From: Tribonema minus
Lineage: Eukaryota > Sar > Xanthophyceae > Tribonematales > Tribonemataceae
Assembly: GCA_017506865.1 (NCBI GenBank)
Contig: JAFCMP010000105.1
Span: forward strand, 1-64,000
Reading direction: 5' to 3'
DNA: 64,000 bases
The translations under genes and the position numbers were made by a program. The notes beneath the pieces were generated by a model. It worked only from the letters and a program-made list of their open reading frames with translations. It was not told the DNA's origin and searched no databases. This document shows, in pieces, positions 42,701 to 53,873 of this stretch. Position 1 is the stretch's first letter; each line of letters starts with the position of its first letter.

Positions 42701-42834
42701 TTGAAATGCGTGCTTCTCAGATTGCTACTGCTACTGCAGCTGGGCTGAGCAGGCACCAAGAAGGCTCTAACAGATGTTGTCACAAAGCAGAACATGACAC
42801 ACAACACATATCCTGTACATGTATAGACCCGCAT
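36717..42834 (-). CDS. CLC-family chloride channel/transporter with CBS pair, probably plastid-targeted
   Basis: Six exons join in phase: 42834-42262, 41685-41203, 40499-40333, 39574-39188, 38615-38205 and 37211-36717, giving about 838 aa. The N-terminus has a hydrophobic signal peptide followed by SVRAFLVP, like the ASAFAP cleavage site of secondary-plastid preproteins. The CLC core shows GPGLGG, then LGTGNSLGPEGP with the gating Glu, FNAPIAGVFFSLE, and GGTFAPSLFLG (the GxFxP motif). Two CBS domains follow: one in exon 5 (VRDALLPEVLLI onward), one in exon 6 (TAGDICSRHYLAV to KYLPVLD, then VCVGLMS). At the internal proton-glutamate position, after SLE, there is Ile, which favours channel over antiporter activity. 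Exon 5 reads through only if the G run at 38282-38291 has one more base. Anion balance across a plastid membrane is the inferred role. Confidence 0.9.
37195..37560 (-). repeat. Tandem copies of a 3' splice site plus exon start in CLC intron 5
   Basis: The real exon 6 acceptor (coding strand: ccgcag then GCCATCCTGGGCATCGC) is at 37211. Three further copies of acceptor plus about 25 exon bases lie upstream in the intron, near 37325, 37403 and 37515 (plus-strand cores around 37310, 37388 and 37499). They are separated by AACACCATCT and by TTGACTTCAACTTCAACTG blocks. Spacing is irregular, about 80-115 bases. All copies keep the AG. Confidence 0.8.
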
Positions 42835-44076
42835 CTCGCTGCACCCTGGGATGGCAAACCTGTCTAGTATCCTTGACCTGAGGTAGCACTAAACTAAGAC
42901 GAGCGTAGCGGTGCTATGCAGGCCGCGGCAGAGCCTCTTTCCTTCGTTCGGCACCTCGGCCAACTTCAAGCAAACTTCAAGATCAACTTCAACTACAAAA
43001 GTTTGAAGGTCTCCTGTGCTCTGTTCGACTCCTCGCAGTTGCCTGTTGCTGTAGCAGCGCAGCTGCTAGTGGGGCTTTCTCATCATTATTACATATAGCA
43101 GCTACAGGCTCGACCCTGTCAGCACGGCCATGCAAAAGTGATGATGATGGCCAGCAAGGACATGACAAAGTGACCCTGGTCGGCAATTGCACATAGTCTA
43201 CACCATTTGTCACGATGGTTACGGTGGCACCGTGGTCGACATTGTCAGCCTGGTCAGCATCATTGTGCGCCTGATCACCACAGTATCATATGGTCAGCCT
43301 GAGCACATGTGCCATGTGGGTAAGCCACTGATACAGCATATATCATATATGGTATACGCATGAGGCCGGCCAGATCAGCATGCATGGTCATGGATACAGG
43401 AAGGTACATAGCATGGTCTGCTCTGACAACATGGCTAGCAGGTGCGCATGATGGGCAAGGTCAACATGGTGGCCATTGTGGGCTTCAATATGAGGTATGT
43501 GATCTTCACCATACTGACCATGGTGCGTTATCCCGTGCATGGTGGGCTTGGTAGTCCATGACATGATTGGCATAAGGATTTGACAAAGCATGTGGCTCCA
43601 AACAAGGCAGGGGATTGGTGGCTTCCTGTGGCTTGAAGGCGTACGCTATACCTTCATTACATTGTGGCGCGCGGGTGTGGTATTCAAGCACGAAACGGGA
43701 CAGATGAGAACAGCCACTTACAGGACGATGTCTCGCTGCACAACAGCTGCAGCAAGCGCAGCTATTGGCACACACTGTTTCCCTCTCCCAACGTTGAAAG
43801 AACGGGTCACCGCTGATGCCACACAACTACCAGTGCTGCGCCTGTCGCATAATACTTCTCATAAACATCTCGTTACGTGGCTACATCAGCACTTGTGACG
43901 TGCAACCAAGTGCAGCTTGTCAAAATCAATCAACCGCACACCTGACCTGTGCTGTGCATCATACGCTGCGCTCGTGGCGTTGCGCAGAGACAGCGACGCA
44001 GCAAATGTGCCCTTGCCTTTGGGACCGTTCACACGACAAGCACGCATTGTTCACTGCGACCACAGTCACTCCTCTC
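42835..44076. other. Upstream region of the CLC gene / downstream of the sterol gene
   Basis: No exon chain is supported. The interval contains repeated GGTCAGC and ATGGTCA-like words between about 43200 and 43560 and a small inverted repeat around 'catatatcatatatg' at 43336. The part next to 42835 must hold the CLC promoter. Confidence 0.4.
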
Positions 44077-47000
44077 TCAGTCTTCTTTGCCCTGGTCAGC
44101 TTTGCCGTACGGTGTCGTGGGCAACCATACAGTCTTGAACCACTCACACGTGGTGTCCCAGCCCTGGTCAAACGTATACAGCGGCTTGTAACCAAGGTCC
44201 TTTGTCGCTGCGTCGATGTTGAACCAGCGGTGGATAGTGAGCATCTTGACGTTGAAGGGGTTCAGCCGCATCTTGGTGCGCAGCAGAAAGCCCTGTTGTG
44301 GCACATAGCAGCAAGAGGAGCACGCGGCATATGATCAGCACACATGTGTGACGCTGCCAATACGCAATACCAAGTACTTCAGACTTCCATGACTGCAGAG
44401 GCGGACCAAATCTCTGGACGGCAAGCTGTTGAGTCACCAGAAACAGCAAGAGGCTACAACCCTTGTCAAGAGCGGCAAATGTTGAAGATTGCAAAAACAG
44501 GAAAGATGCAAGTACCGATTGTGTTTGCAAGAAAAAGGTGCTGACGATGGAGGCTTCTTGAAACACACATTGGCAACGAGCAACAAGTTTTGAGGTTTGG
44601 TACTGCTGCAATCACAGCTGGCGGCCTTTGTGGATACGCAAATTGATCCCCCAATCCGCTTCTGCACCCTGTTGTCTTCAACCAATCCTAATGTTGCGTG
44701 CACCAATACGATGAGCCATTTTGTCACTGCCCTCACCAACATGCAAGAATACTGGAAGCAGAAGTCTCTCATGCGATAGGAAAAAAAATGATGCTATGTG
44801 CTTCCAACATAAGACTGTAGCCACACAGGGACAGAACGACACAATGTCCATCCTGACATTGTAATTACAGAACTAGCCTGGCCTTCCAAAAAATGCTTTG
44901 TGAGCGACATATTCTACAGTCAAGTTCAGCCGCCACTGTAGACAAAGCTAAGTCTTTTAGCCAAACAAGCGAGACATCAAGCGCAACAGTTTGGTGGGCT
45001 GCTGACGAGCCGAAAATCACAGCCACAGTACATCAAGCCTGCTCATATCAACGGCAGTGCGGTTGCTTGGATTGGATTCGTTGAAATGAGCAGCAACTAC
45101 CGACCAGTGTGCACAGCGGTATCAGAGTGAAGCCTACTGTAAATCATCGTCAGCAGTGACGTCGCACAGATCATCATCAGCAGTGACGTCTCACAGAACA
45201 GCAGTGACGTCTCACAGATCGGCAGTGACATCTCACAGATCAGCCGTATCCTGCAGAACCATACTTCGAAGTATGTTCCAAGCCAAGCGCCATACACACT
45301 CACAATGACGTTGCAGATGTAGGCCAGCACCATCAGCAGCAGGTACGGCAGCTTCGTCTTGGTCCAGATGCTGGTGAAACCCATCGCAACAACTGCGTGG
45401 TCAAGAACTTTCCAGAAAATCTGGTACCCGCCGTCTGTGACAATGTAGAATTTCCCCAGTGCCGGGGAACCAGGCCTGCAGGTGCAGGTTGGAAAGGTGG
45501 GGAAATGAGCGACTCATGTGAGTATACTGGTCACAGCACAATGTAATGTGCGCATGCTGGCTGCTTGTGTTGCATCCCCTGCTGGCATAGTGGTTATGAC
45601 AGTGTGCAGCACGGCACGCACGCAGCAGAACCACTCAGTAGCAGAATTTGAATCCATGAGCTTCAAGTACCAGAACGTGCTGACCCTAACCCTGACCCTA
45701 ACCCTACCCTTTTACTAGGCTGACTGCATTACAGCAGCATGGTTGAACATTTTTTGGCAACCCAACAGAAGCAAAGGGTCCCTGCACCAGCTAGGGAACT
45801 GTTTATAGTGCGTACACATCGTTGCTTGATCAGAGGTGCTTTATGTGCGACAATTTGTGTATATCCGGTGCGACCATGGTAAGTTTGCATGCCCAATCAA
45901 GTGCACGATACAGCATAGTTCGAAGTATGCTGCACCGCAGCAGTGAGTTACGTAGCTGAGAGTACAATCTGTGGTCTCCAACTGCATGATAAATCATACT
46001 TCAACTCAGAAGTGGAGGTGACTTGCCTGAGAGCATCGTAGCCCAGTATCAGTCCATGGCAGTAGTTGTCGACGTAGGTGAAGGAGCACTTGTTGTCGCC
46101 TTTGCCAAAGATGCGCAGGCGGCCCTGGCCCGCAACTGTCAGCAAGCTGCAGCAGTGCGCAGAGCATTTCGCCGCGTTGAGTGTTTACTGCGCAGAGCAT
46201 GTCACCACGCCGTGTGCATGCTATGGCAATAGCAAGGCTCACCATTCCACAGTTGCGTGTGCGAGAGCGATGGGTACCTCCCGCAATAGCCTACACACGT
46301 GACGGAGTCATCAAATTGTTGCGAACAAGCTGGTGTCAATTCATATTGTGACCACTCTGTCACTGCACGACCATGTTGAGGAAATCAACGGGGTCAACGA
46401 GTAGAGTTGTCAAGTGGATAAGGCAACGCTGATGTCACATATCAGGATGTCACCACACGATCACTGCACAAGAATGTTGACAAACGATTTCCATTCGATA
46501 TGCTTTCAGATTCACATAAAGCAGGCTACATCAGGTGCTGGAAGCAATGATGCTTGAAAATGAAATACTCGCTCACTTGACAAGGAAAAGAGAGTCCCTT
46601 GGCCCGTAAACCTGGTGTGGTGCGATGGAGATCGTTTGAAGCTCATCGCAGCATGCCGCCAATATCTCCTGCAGGTAGCAGACGAGCAGCAAAAGTTGCA
46701 GAGGAAAAGCAGTGAGGACCTCACATACACACAGTGTTCCACAACGTATGCAGTAGACGTTTAAGTACATGGCTTAATGGCAGCTGATCTTACAACAAGA
46801 CAACAAGTGCACACCATGGTGGATGGCTCTACCCATTTTGACGGACTCACTAGCATGCAATCTGGACCTACATAGCCCCCCTGTCTGTCATGCCCCTGGG
46901 CCACTTTCAAAACATGTTTGCGTATCTCCAAAGCCATGCCATTCAGAATTCATGGCGCATGTTTGCATGTCTCCAAAGCCATTTCGAATTCATGACACGG

Positions 47001-49078
47001 AACAAGAAAAGAATCGGGCAGACTTTCACATGCAAAGCGTTGATACAGTTGCCTAATCCTACCCCTAACCCTAAGCGTTGCATGAACTGCCACACGCAGA
47101 AGGTTGTTCTGTGCAGCACGAGTCAAGTGTGACGCTCACATTTCAAGTGTCACTTGCCTGCTCTGCCAGCGCCTTGGTCTCGGCATACAGCTGCAGGTAC
47201 TTCTTGGGGTACTTCAACTGTGCCTCGGTGAGCCCGTCAATGTCGTTGCCATCAAAGCGCGTGCTTGGCGAACCAGACATGACCAGCTTCTTGATGCCGT
47301 GTTTCCTGCACCACAGCACAGCACATTTGAACGCCATGATGTACCGCGCTCAATTCAGCCTGAAACAACAGGCACTGCCCGTTCCCCTCGAACCAGTCAT
47401 GGCGCACTCCTCTAATCGAACAACAAACCACAAAGATTATCGCACGCACTAAACTCCACATTTGAAGTACAATGGACGCAGCAATGCTTGGGCACCAATC
47501 CACCTGCAAGTATGTGCATCTACAGCATTGCTCAGCAGCGCTCCCATACCTACATACCTGCATGCCTTGAGCACATTGATGGACCCGTGGTAGTTGACAG
47601 CGATATACTTGCTCCTGTCGTGAAAGGGCCCCACCAACGCAGCTATGTGCCACACGCAGTCGGCTCCGTCCAGGGCTGCCAAAACCTGATTGTAACTGTT
47701 GATCAGCGCAACAGGATCAGGTGTAACTGATGATCAGTGTTGATTGGGGTGCGCGTTCAGGCTCAGGTACCGGCATGCTTCGGGCGCAAGTAATTTACGC
47801 ACTGTTTTTTCTGGAACCACAGCCATGGTATGGCTCTGTAGGCGTATGCACCATACTCTGCTCACAGAGTTCTGGCACATGTGCGTTCTCAAGAGTTTCT
47901 GAGCGGTGCAGAAGCACTCGTGAACCTGCATCTAGCAAGGCCTTCAGGGAGGCCGGTGTTCATCGTGTTTCTGGGGTCATGACATATGGACCAGCCTGAT
48001 GTTAGTCTGCACTGCGTCTCATGAACTGGGCATAGGGTGGTGCATGTCCATTGAAAAGATTCAGGGAAGTGTCATGACTCCACACGCAGAGTCGTCACCG
48101 GAGCAGAGTCGTTAGGGCCATCGCTTTGCTCCTCGGCGTCAGAGTCGGAGTCGTACAATCATCAATTCCAAATCCGCGGAGCGGAGTCAAAGTCGTAAGA
48201 GCACAAGTCACAGCTTCGCGAAGCAAAGTAGGAGTCGTGCAGATATTGTGAGTGTGTGATAAGTTACTGGTAACCCCTGGAAAGATTGGACGTCCTCATC
48301 ATGTGTGCTGCTGTCAATCAGAACTAGGTGTCAACACTGTCTGTGATGAGAACTTGAGTTTGCATGGTTGCACCCGCTTCAATGACAAGCTAGTGTGTCA
48401 TGTTGCGTACAGCACAATGATGGCGTAGGTGACCACATACGATGTTGTACATGTCTTGAGCATTTGGGAGTTGTGGTGTTATGGTTCGTGCATTTGTGCC
48501 CTTGATTTAGTTTTGATTCGCGAAAGCAGGGTAAACATTGAGCTTGATCACGAGACTATGGCGCTTTATGCACTGGTCTTTCTACATCCTTGACAAACAT
48601 GCGATGCTCTGCGGGATGAGTGTCGGTTAGCATGGGCATTAGTAGTTTTTTGTTGTTGCATACCAGACACATGAACGTAACTGCATTAGCAGCAAATAGC
48701 AAAGCCATTGGCAGCAGGGATTGCACAGCATGCATCAAACAAATGATCTACGGCGCCCCAAGTACTCATATGGCCGAGCCCAAAAAATTGCAGCAATGCT
48801 AAATATTGCATAAGCTCGCTTCAGGCGACAGCGTGATCAATGCGGCTGAATATACGCTGCATTGCTGCTCAAATCACTCACTCTGTGATGTCGCCTTTCA
48901 CGTACACGATGCGATCATCGTTGATGGCATCCTTGGGCTTGTCCGCCACATCGAAGCTCACCACTCTGGCAGCCCCTCGCTCCACCAACAGCTCCACCAA
49001 CCGTTGACCGACGAAGCCGCTGCCGCCTGTAACGACAGCCTTGATTCCAGCTACGCCAGGCATGGTAGCGCTGCGCAC
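44077..49078 (-). CDS. Sterol-4-alpha-carboxylate 3-dehydrogenase / 3-beta-HSD family protein
   Basis: Seven exons join in phase: 49078-48882, 47695-47558, 47305-47158, 46668-46577, 46146-46027, 45475-45304 and 44292-44077, giving 360 aa, the usual size. A second ATG is five codons in. The Rossmann nucleotide site GGSGFVG lies near residues 19-25; VWHIAALVGP and the catalytic YAETK (Tyr-x3-Lys) follow, then SPSTRFDGNDIDG, APHQVYGPRD, RIFGKGDN and GKFYIVTDG, all typical of the NAD-dependent C4-decarboxylating dehydrogenases. A membrane helix (LPYLLLMVLAYICNVI) is near residue 275. The enzyme removes the C4 carboxyl group while oxidising the 3-hydroxyl during sterol synthesis, at the endoplasmic reticulum. 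Introns 3 and 5 use GC donors (CAG/GCAAGT type). Introns hold TTAGGG arrays and a TGACGTC array. Nothing appears truncated. Confidence 0.92.
45152..45241. repeat. Tandem CAGTGACGTC array in sterol gene intron 6
   Basis: Four tandem units of about 20-30 bases, each containing CAGTGACGTC or CAGTGACATC followed by (T/G)CACAGA. The array begins about 60 bases inside the intron from exon 6. TGACGTC is a bZIP/CREB-type core, but a regulatory role is only a possibility. Confidence 0.7.
45680..45712. repeat. Interstitial telomere-type repeat
   Basis: Plus-strand CCCTAA/CCCTGA units in intron 5 of the sterol dehydrogenase gene. Confidence 0.75.
47054..47076. repeat. Interstitial telomere-type repeat
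   Basis: Short plus-strand CCCTAA-like array (with CCTAATCC and CCCCTAA variants) in intron 3 of the sterol dehydrogenase gene. Confidence 0.6.
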
Positions 49079-50988
49079 CGGAGCTGCAGGATTCGACGAT
49101 GACTCGTGAAAACTGCAAATGACTCGTTTTCACTTCAGGAGTGACGCGCATCTGAGCGTGAAAAGTTTTGGCAGCCAAAAAAAGCATTCACAAGTGTCAA
49201 GGAAAGGTGGGAGTGGTTTTGTAATAGAAGCAAGTGAAGGCGGGCTGCACCATGGTGGCTCGGAAGAAGGCGAAAATCATTGCGGCAGCCCGCAGGAGCA
49301 AGCGGGCGTCAATCGCTGCCGCCTGTGACGCTAAGGCGAGCACACAACAACAGGGTAAGCAAGAACGAAGTTCTCCTGCTGACCTGAACTGCTTCCTCAG
49401 ACTCTAATCGTTGGAATACTTGTAACTCCAGACATTCCTAGGCTTATATAGCCTAGGTTTTAGCCGCTGGGCGTCAAACGAGAATGTCACACTTCGCAAC
49501 TAGGTACCCCTAATGGAACGAACCAGGCAGCGATAGGCGGCGCGCTTCTCAGGATAGGCATGAATGGTGACCAAACTAAGATACGCGACTGGCGAGCTCG
49601 CGCCATCGCCTGTGGGAAGAGCAACACTAGGGATTATCGGCATTTTATCGGTCGAAAGTTGAGGAAAAGGCCATTTATGACCCGATAACCGACGCTCGGC
49701 CGCTCGGCCGCCCGCAGCACTGGCTGGCATCCAGGCCCGACGATCAGCCAGTCACGCTTTGCTCAACCTATCTGAAACCTCACCCCTCCCTCGTCTCTGC
49801 CGACCGTCGCCTTGCAGTACATAACACATGGCTGCATTTGGCACCTCAGTCTATCAATGCGCGCCTCATCATCATATCATCATCATAGGCGATAAGCTTG
49901 GTTGTTTACAGCGCATGGCAGGTAAAGCTGAAGACGAAGCTTTAGCTTCGTCAGATTGACTGTGGCAGATCAGGCTTCGTCCACTAACAGCAGCGCAAGG
50001 CAAAATCGGCTTCGTCAGGTTGACGTTTTGTTGCAGAAGGCTTTGGCAAACAAACAATCAGGATAAAACAGCATGGCATAATAAGGCTTCGTCCGGCTTC
50101 GTCAGGATAGCAGCGCAGAACAAGGCTTCGTCCAGCTAAGCCAGCCTAGGACCCCGCAGCGGCGCACACGAAGAGTGTGATCGCAGCTGCCATTCACGTT
50201 TCTTGACAAGATGATTTTTTCTCAGTAACACGCACAGCGGCTAGGTATGACACAATTCGCACACAATAGAGCTGCTTTCGTGTGCCCGCTCATTTCGTGT
50301 TTTGACACTTTGACGCCATGCTGTTACCACAGCAGTTGTAATTGGGCGCCAGTACTGATGTTTCATGTCTTGTAGCGCATGCGCAGCAAAGCCCGGTTGA
50401 GGTGGCTAGGAGCATTCTTGGTGCACAGTCGTCGACCGCATTGGCCAGTAGCTTGGAGGCGCAATGTAGAAGAGGTTAGCGCCAGTGGCCGCTCAACGCT
50501 GGAGGACTTCGCCTCGCCGTACCCATAAAAGTGAAGACAAATAAGTGTTACAGCACCTGAAGCATCTTGTGCTTGCGTGCGAGTGCAGCGTACTGATTAG
50601 TGCATCAACTAGACAATTTGCAAGGTGTGCCTGCATTCTGCCCCAATTCTTTTCGAGAACAAACACTACAGCACCATAACATGTTATGGGGGCTATGTTC
50701 AGCTTACTGCAAGTGGCCTTGTGCAGGCCTTGAAAACGTCACACGTTCTGCCATTCACACCTTGAATTGCAGACAAGGGGTGCAAGTGACCTCCTTGAAC
50801 CATCAACTGCATAAGGAAACACAATGGCTGTGTTGCTAGGGCGTCTGCACTGAATAATTTTCTTGAAACATTTTTACCGGCAGCTTTAAGAAGTCCTTTC
50901 TGTGACGGCAATGTTGTCAACATAGGATACATTGCTGATCCGCCCTTGTTTGGTGACGCTTTTCTGCATCTGCTTTGCCCTCTCGCAG
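49079..50988. other. Head-to-head intergenic region with palindrome and GCTTCGTC cluster
   Basis: This is the shared upstream region of the sterol gene (minus) and the ankyrin gene (plus). It holds a perfect inverted repeat with TATAT in the loop (49437-49457) and a cluster of GCTTCGTC words (49933-50140). Any first exon of the ankyrin gene should lie in its right part, but I could not identify one with confidence. Confidence 0.45.
49933..50140. repeat. Cluster of (G/A)GCTTCGTC(A/C) words
   Basis: Begins with the palindrome GACGAAGCTTTAGCTTCGTC (49933-49952), then at least five more direct copies of GGCTTCGTC, two followed by A-(G)-RTTGAC. Spacing is irregular. Confidence 0.7.
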
Positions 50989-52175
50989 ACGTCTGGACAA
51001 AGGTCCTCCAGTTCGTGCCGCCGGGACACTACCTGCAGCTCGCAAGCGTCAGCTGCGCGTGGCGCGCTCTGTATACGAGCACCTTGCAGCAGCAGCAGCA
51101 GCAGCCACGTGTGCGCAAGGTCACAGCTGTGCCAGCCATGATCGCCTCCGTGCCTCTAGCACAGTGGGCGGTTGCAAACGGGTGCTGCGTGCGCCGCCTG
51201 CTCAAACACGCCGCCGCTTGCGGTTGCCTGGAGGTACTGCAGCACTGGGCCGGTGACTCTCCTTGGAGTTCCGCTCGTGTGGGGACAAAACTCTGCGCCG
51301 CAGCCGCAGAGGGCGGTCACTTGCAGGTGCTTCAGTGGCTTCGCACCATTGACTGCCCCTGGGACACGTCTACCTACACAGCTGCAGCGAGGCGAGGGGA
51401 CTTGGCGATGGTGCAATGGCTGCACGCTGAGGATTGCCCCTGGGATGAGGACGCTTGCAGCGAGGCGGCACAGGGGGGCCATCTCGAGGTTCTCAAGTAC
51501 CTTTTCGAGCAAGGTTGTCCATGGGACGGAAGGGTATGCTGCCGCGCAGCCAGGTACGGCCATCTCAGCGTACTGCGGTTTGCACGTGCACGTGGATGTC
51601 CCTGGCATTACGATGAGTCTATGTACAGCCATGAGTGGACTGAGTGGACCTCTACACAAGCGGCAAGGGGCGGTCACCTCGAGGTGTTGCAGTGGGCGTA
51701 CGATAACGACTGCCCTGTATACGTTCAACGCAGCATTAACACAGCAGCCGAGCACGGCCATCTCAGCGTGATTGTGTGGCTTCGCAGAATCAGCCGCAAC
51801 TTGAATTGGGGCTTCGACGCAGTTAACGCATGTGAGTTTGCAGCACGAGGTGACCAGTTGGCAGTTCTTCAGTGGCTCCACCAAAACGGCTGCAGGCTGC
51901 CGTTTCATCTATGTCGGATTGCTGCTAGTTGCGGAAATGTGGAGATGCTTGAGTGGGCCCGTAGCCTGGGCTGCGCTTGGGACGAGTTTTTTATATATCA
52001 GGCCAGCGACCCCCCGCATACAAGCTCTGAGTTGGGGCGCAAGAGGCTTGCGGCATTTGAATGGGCGCTCGCCAACGGCTGTCCGTGCAACGGTGCATCC
52101 AGGTCTTCATTCTTGTGGGTGCAACAGGCAGTAAGACGTAGTGCGGCCAGCGCTCAAAATCGCGTCGAGGCTTGA
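50989..52175 (+). CDS. Ankyrin-repeat protein with F-box-like N-terminus
   Basis: The long exon is open from 50946, but there is no ATG before the conserved N-terminal part. A strong acceptor (ccctctcgcag) at 50988 suggests it begins at 50989 (AC-GTC-TGG, phase 1) and that a first exon with the start codon lies upstream. The first ~35 residues (DVWTKVLQFVPPGHYLQLAS, then VSCAWRALY) resemble an F-box. About ten ankyrin-type units follow, with the consensus A-A-x-G-G-H-L-x-V-L-x-W-(A/L)-x(5)-C-P-W-D, typical of large ankyrin families in heterokont algae. Repeats near the C-terminus are more diverged. The protein probably mediates protein-protein contacts, perhaps as an SCF ubiquitin-ligase adaptor; that role is inferred. 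No intron interrupts the repeats. Confidence 0.75.
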
Positions 52176-53873
52176 GAGCGCGTGCATTTGCGTGCGCGTT
52201 ACGGCGTGCGTTGCTCTGTCGTCAGGAGAGTCGTGACGCGCGGGCGTGGTTGAGTTGAGGCAGAGCTCAGCACGAGCATCGTTCAGCTGGTTAGTGCGAT
52301 CCAACAATTTCCACAGTTGGCTGGGGCGCTGAAGAGATAGTGTCTACTTGACTTTGCTGCGCATCTATTCATGACAACTGTATGTGCTGCGTCATAATGA
52401 TTGTGATGGCAACGCTTTGCACTGTCTGCTGAAGTGCTTTCATCATCTGTGCCTAGGCATCCCTTGAATTGCGCATGCGCTCATCTCCGCTGCCTGGTGA
52501 AGCCTGGTACTTACTGCCCTTCATCCTGCCATTGAGTAAAACGTCTAGGTTTAGATGCACCTACTGCGCACCCGATAGAATAGCCGTGAACATGCCCAAT
52601 GCTGCCAATCTGCTTTGCGCAGCGGTGTCAGTAGTGTAATGGCCGGTTCTGTCACGCATGCACACTGCCAAATAAGTAATATTTTTTTAACAGCTGTAGT
52701 ATTTTCATGGCGTCATGTTTCATGCGGCGTAGACCTATTCAGACGCCCCCCCTTGCAACACTCCACAAGAGAATCTTCAAGGCTTTAGAGATCAAAGAGC
52801 GTTGCCGAGCTACATGGGGACCTGTGGATTGCTGTGTTGACGTAATTTTGCATGATGGCACAATGTTCAATGGCTGACATATGCGCCCTGTTGTGACATC
52901 TGTGTGCCGGCCAATGAAAGTTGATTAAAGGTTGGCTGCTGCAAGCCCTGCATCGTGAGCAGCACATCAGATTGTAGCAGCTGCATCATGGCATCTCTCA
53001 GCACAACTACTTAAGTCAGAAGTATGCAGCTCCCTGGCCACAAAGACTCCTACACACCATCAATAACAGCAGACTGCGACTCAACATGGTCAACTCTGCA
53101 CCATACACAAGCATCCGTGACTGCACATGCCAGGGCTCTGGCGAGGAAGTGCAAAATTCATGAGATCTCGAGACAAGATGGGTACTTGCCACGCACAATC
53201 CGGCTCATTGCGGTTCCGCCTACCAGTGGAACTGCTCAGAATGCAACAGGGCGATGGGCTGCCAGTGGGGTCAGCTGCCCACGGTACTGCTTGCAACGCG
53301 TTGACGGCTACACAAACACAGGTTTGACAAACATTTGTCGTGCGACCAGGCGCACGATGCATACAGACAAGGGCTGCAAATGACACCAATTGAAATAACG
53401 AGTCTAATATGTGGTGGATGGATCATTGTGTGTCATGTGCAGTGGGTATAAAGTTGGGTACACCATGAAGCACCACAGTTGGTAAAGCACAACCACAGTT
53501 GGTAAAGCACTATCTTCCAAGGAAGCTCACACACTGATCGCTGTCCTGAAGTTGAAGTTCCAAGGAAACTCCCACATGCACAATCTACCAGGTGAACGCG
53601 CCGCCGCCAAAGCCTGGGCGCCTGACACCATGACGTAAACAAACATTTCGGAATGGAGTCCCCTTCCGCTAGTAGTGAACAACTGCCGCCCCCTGTACAC
53701 ACTAACACCAGTCTGAGTCTGAGTCACTTGCGACCCGCCATGGACTTCAGACTTGTGCTTCACCGCAGTCATGCCTCCTGACCATCATAGCTCAGCAAAT
53801 CTGTGCTGCACACTTCACAGAAGGGGGCAGACCCACAGCCTGCGCTGATCTGTGCCCATAGCGCCCCCTCCTC
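52176..53873. other. Intergenic region between convergent genes
   Basis: No gene recognised. A 22-base unit (caccacagttggtaaagca) is duplicated at 53468-53509. Several frames of about 60-120 codons occur without splice support or family resemblance. Confidence 0.4.

Noticed and set aside
48060-48245. GAGTCG-rich block as a regulatory array
   Set aside because: It is an irregular microrepeat inside sterol gene intron 1 without a defined unit, so I treat it as simple repeat.
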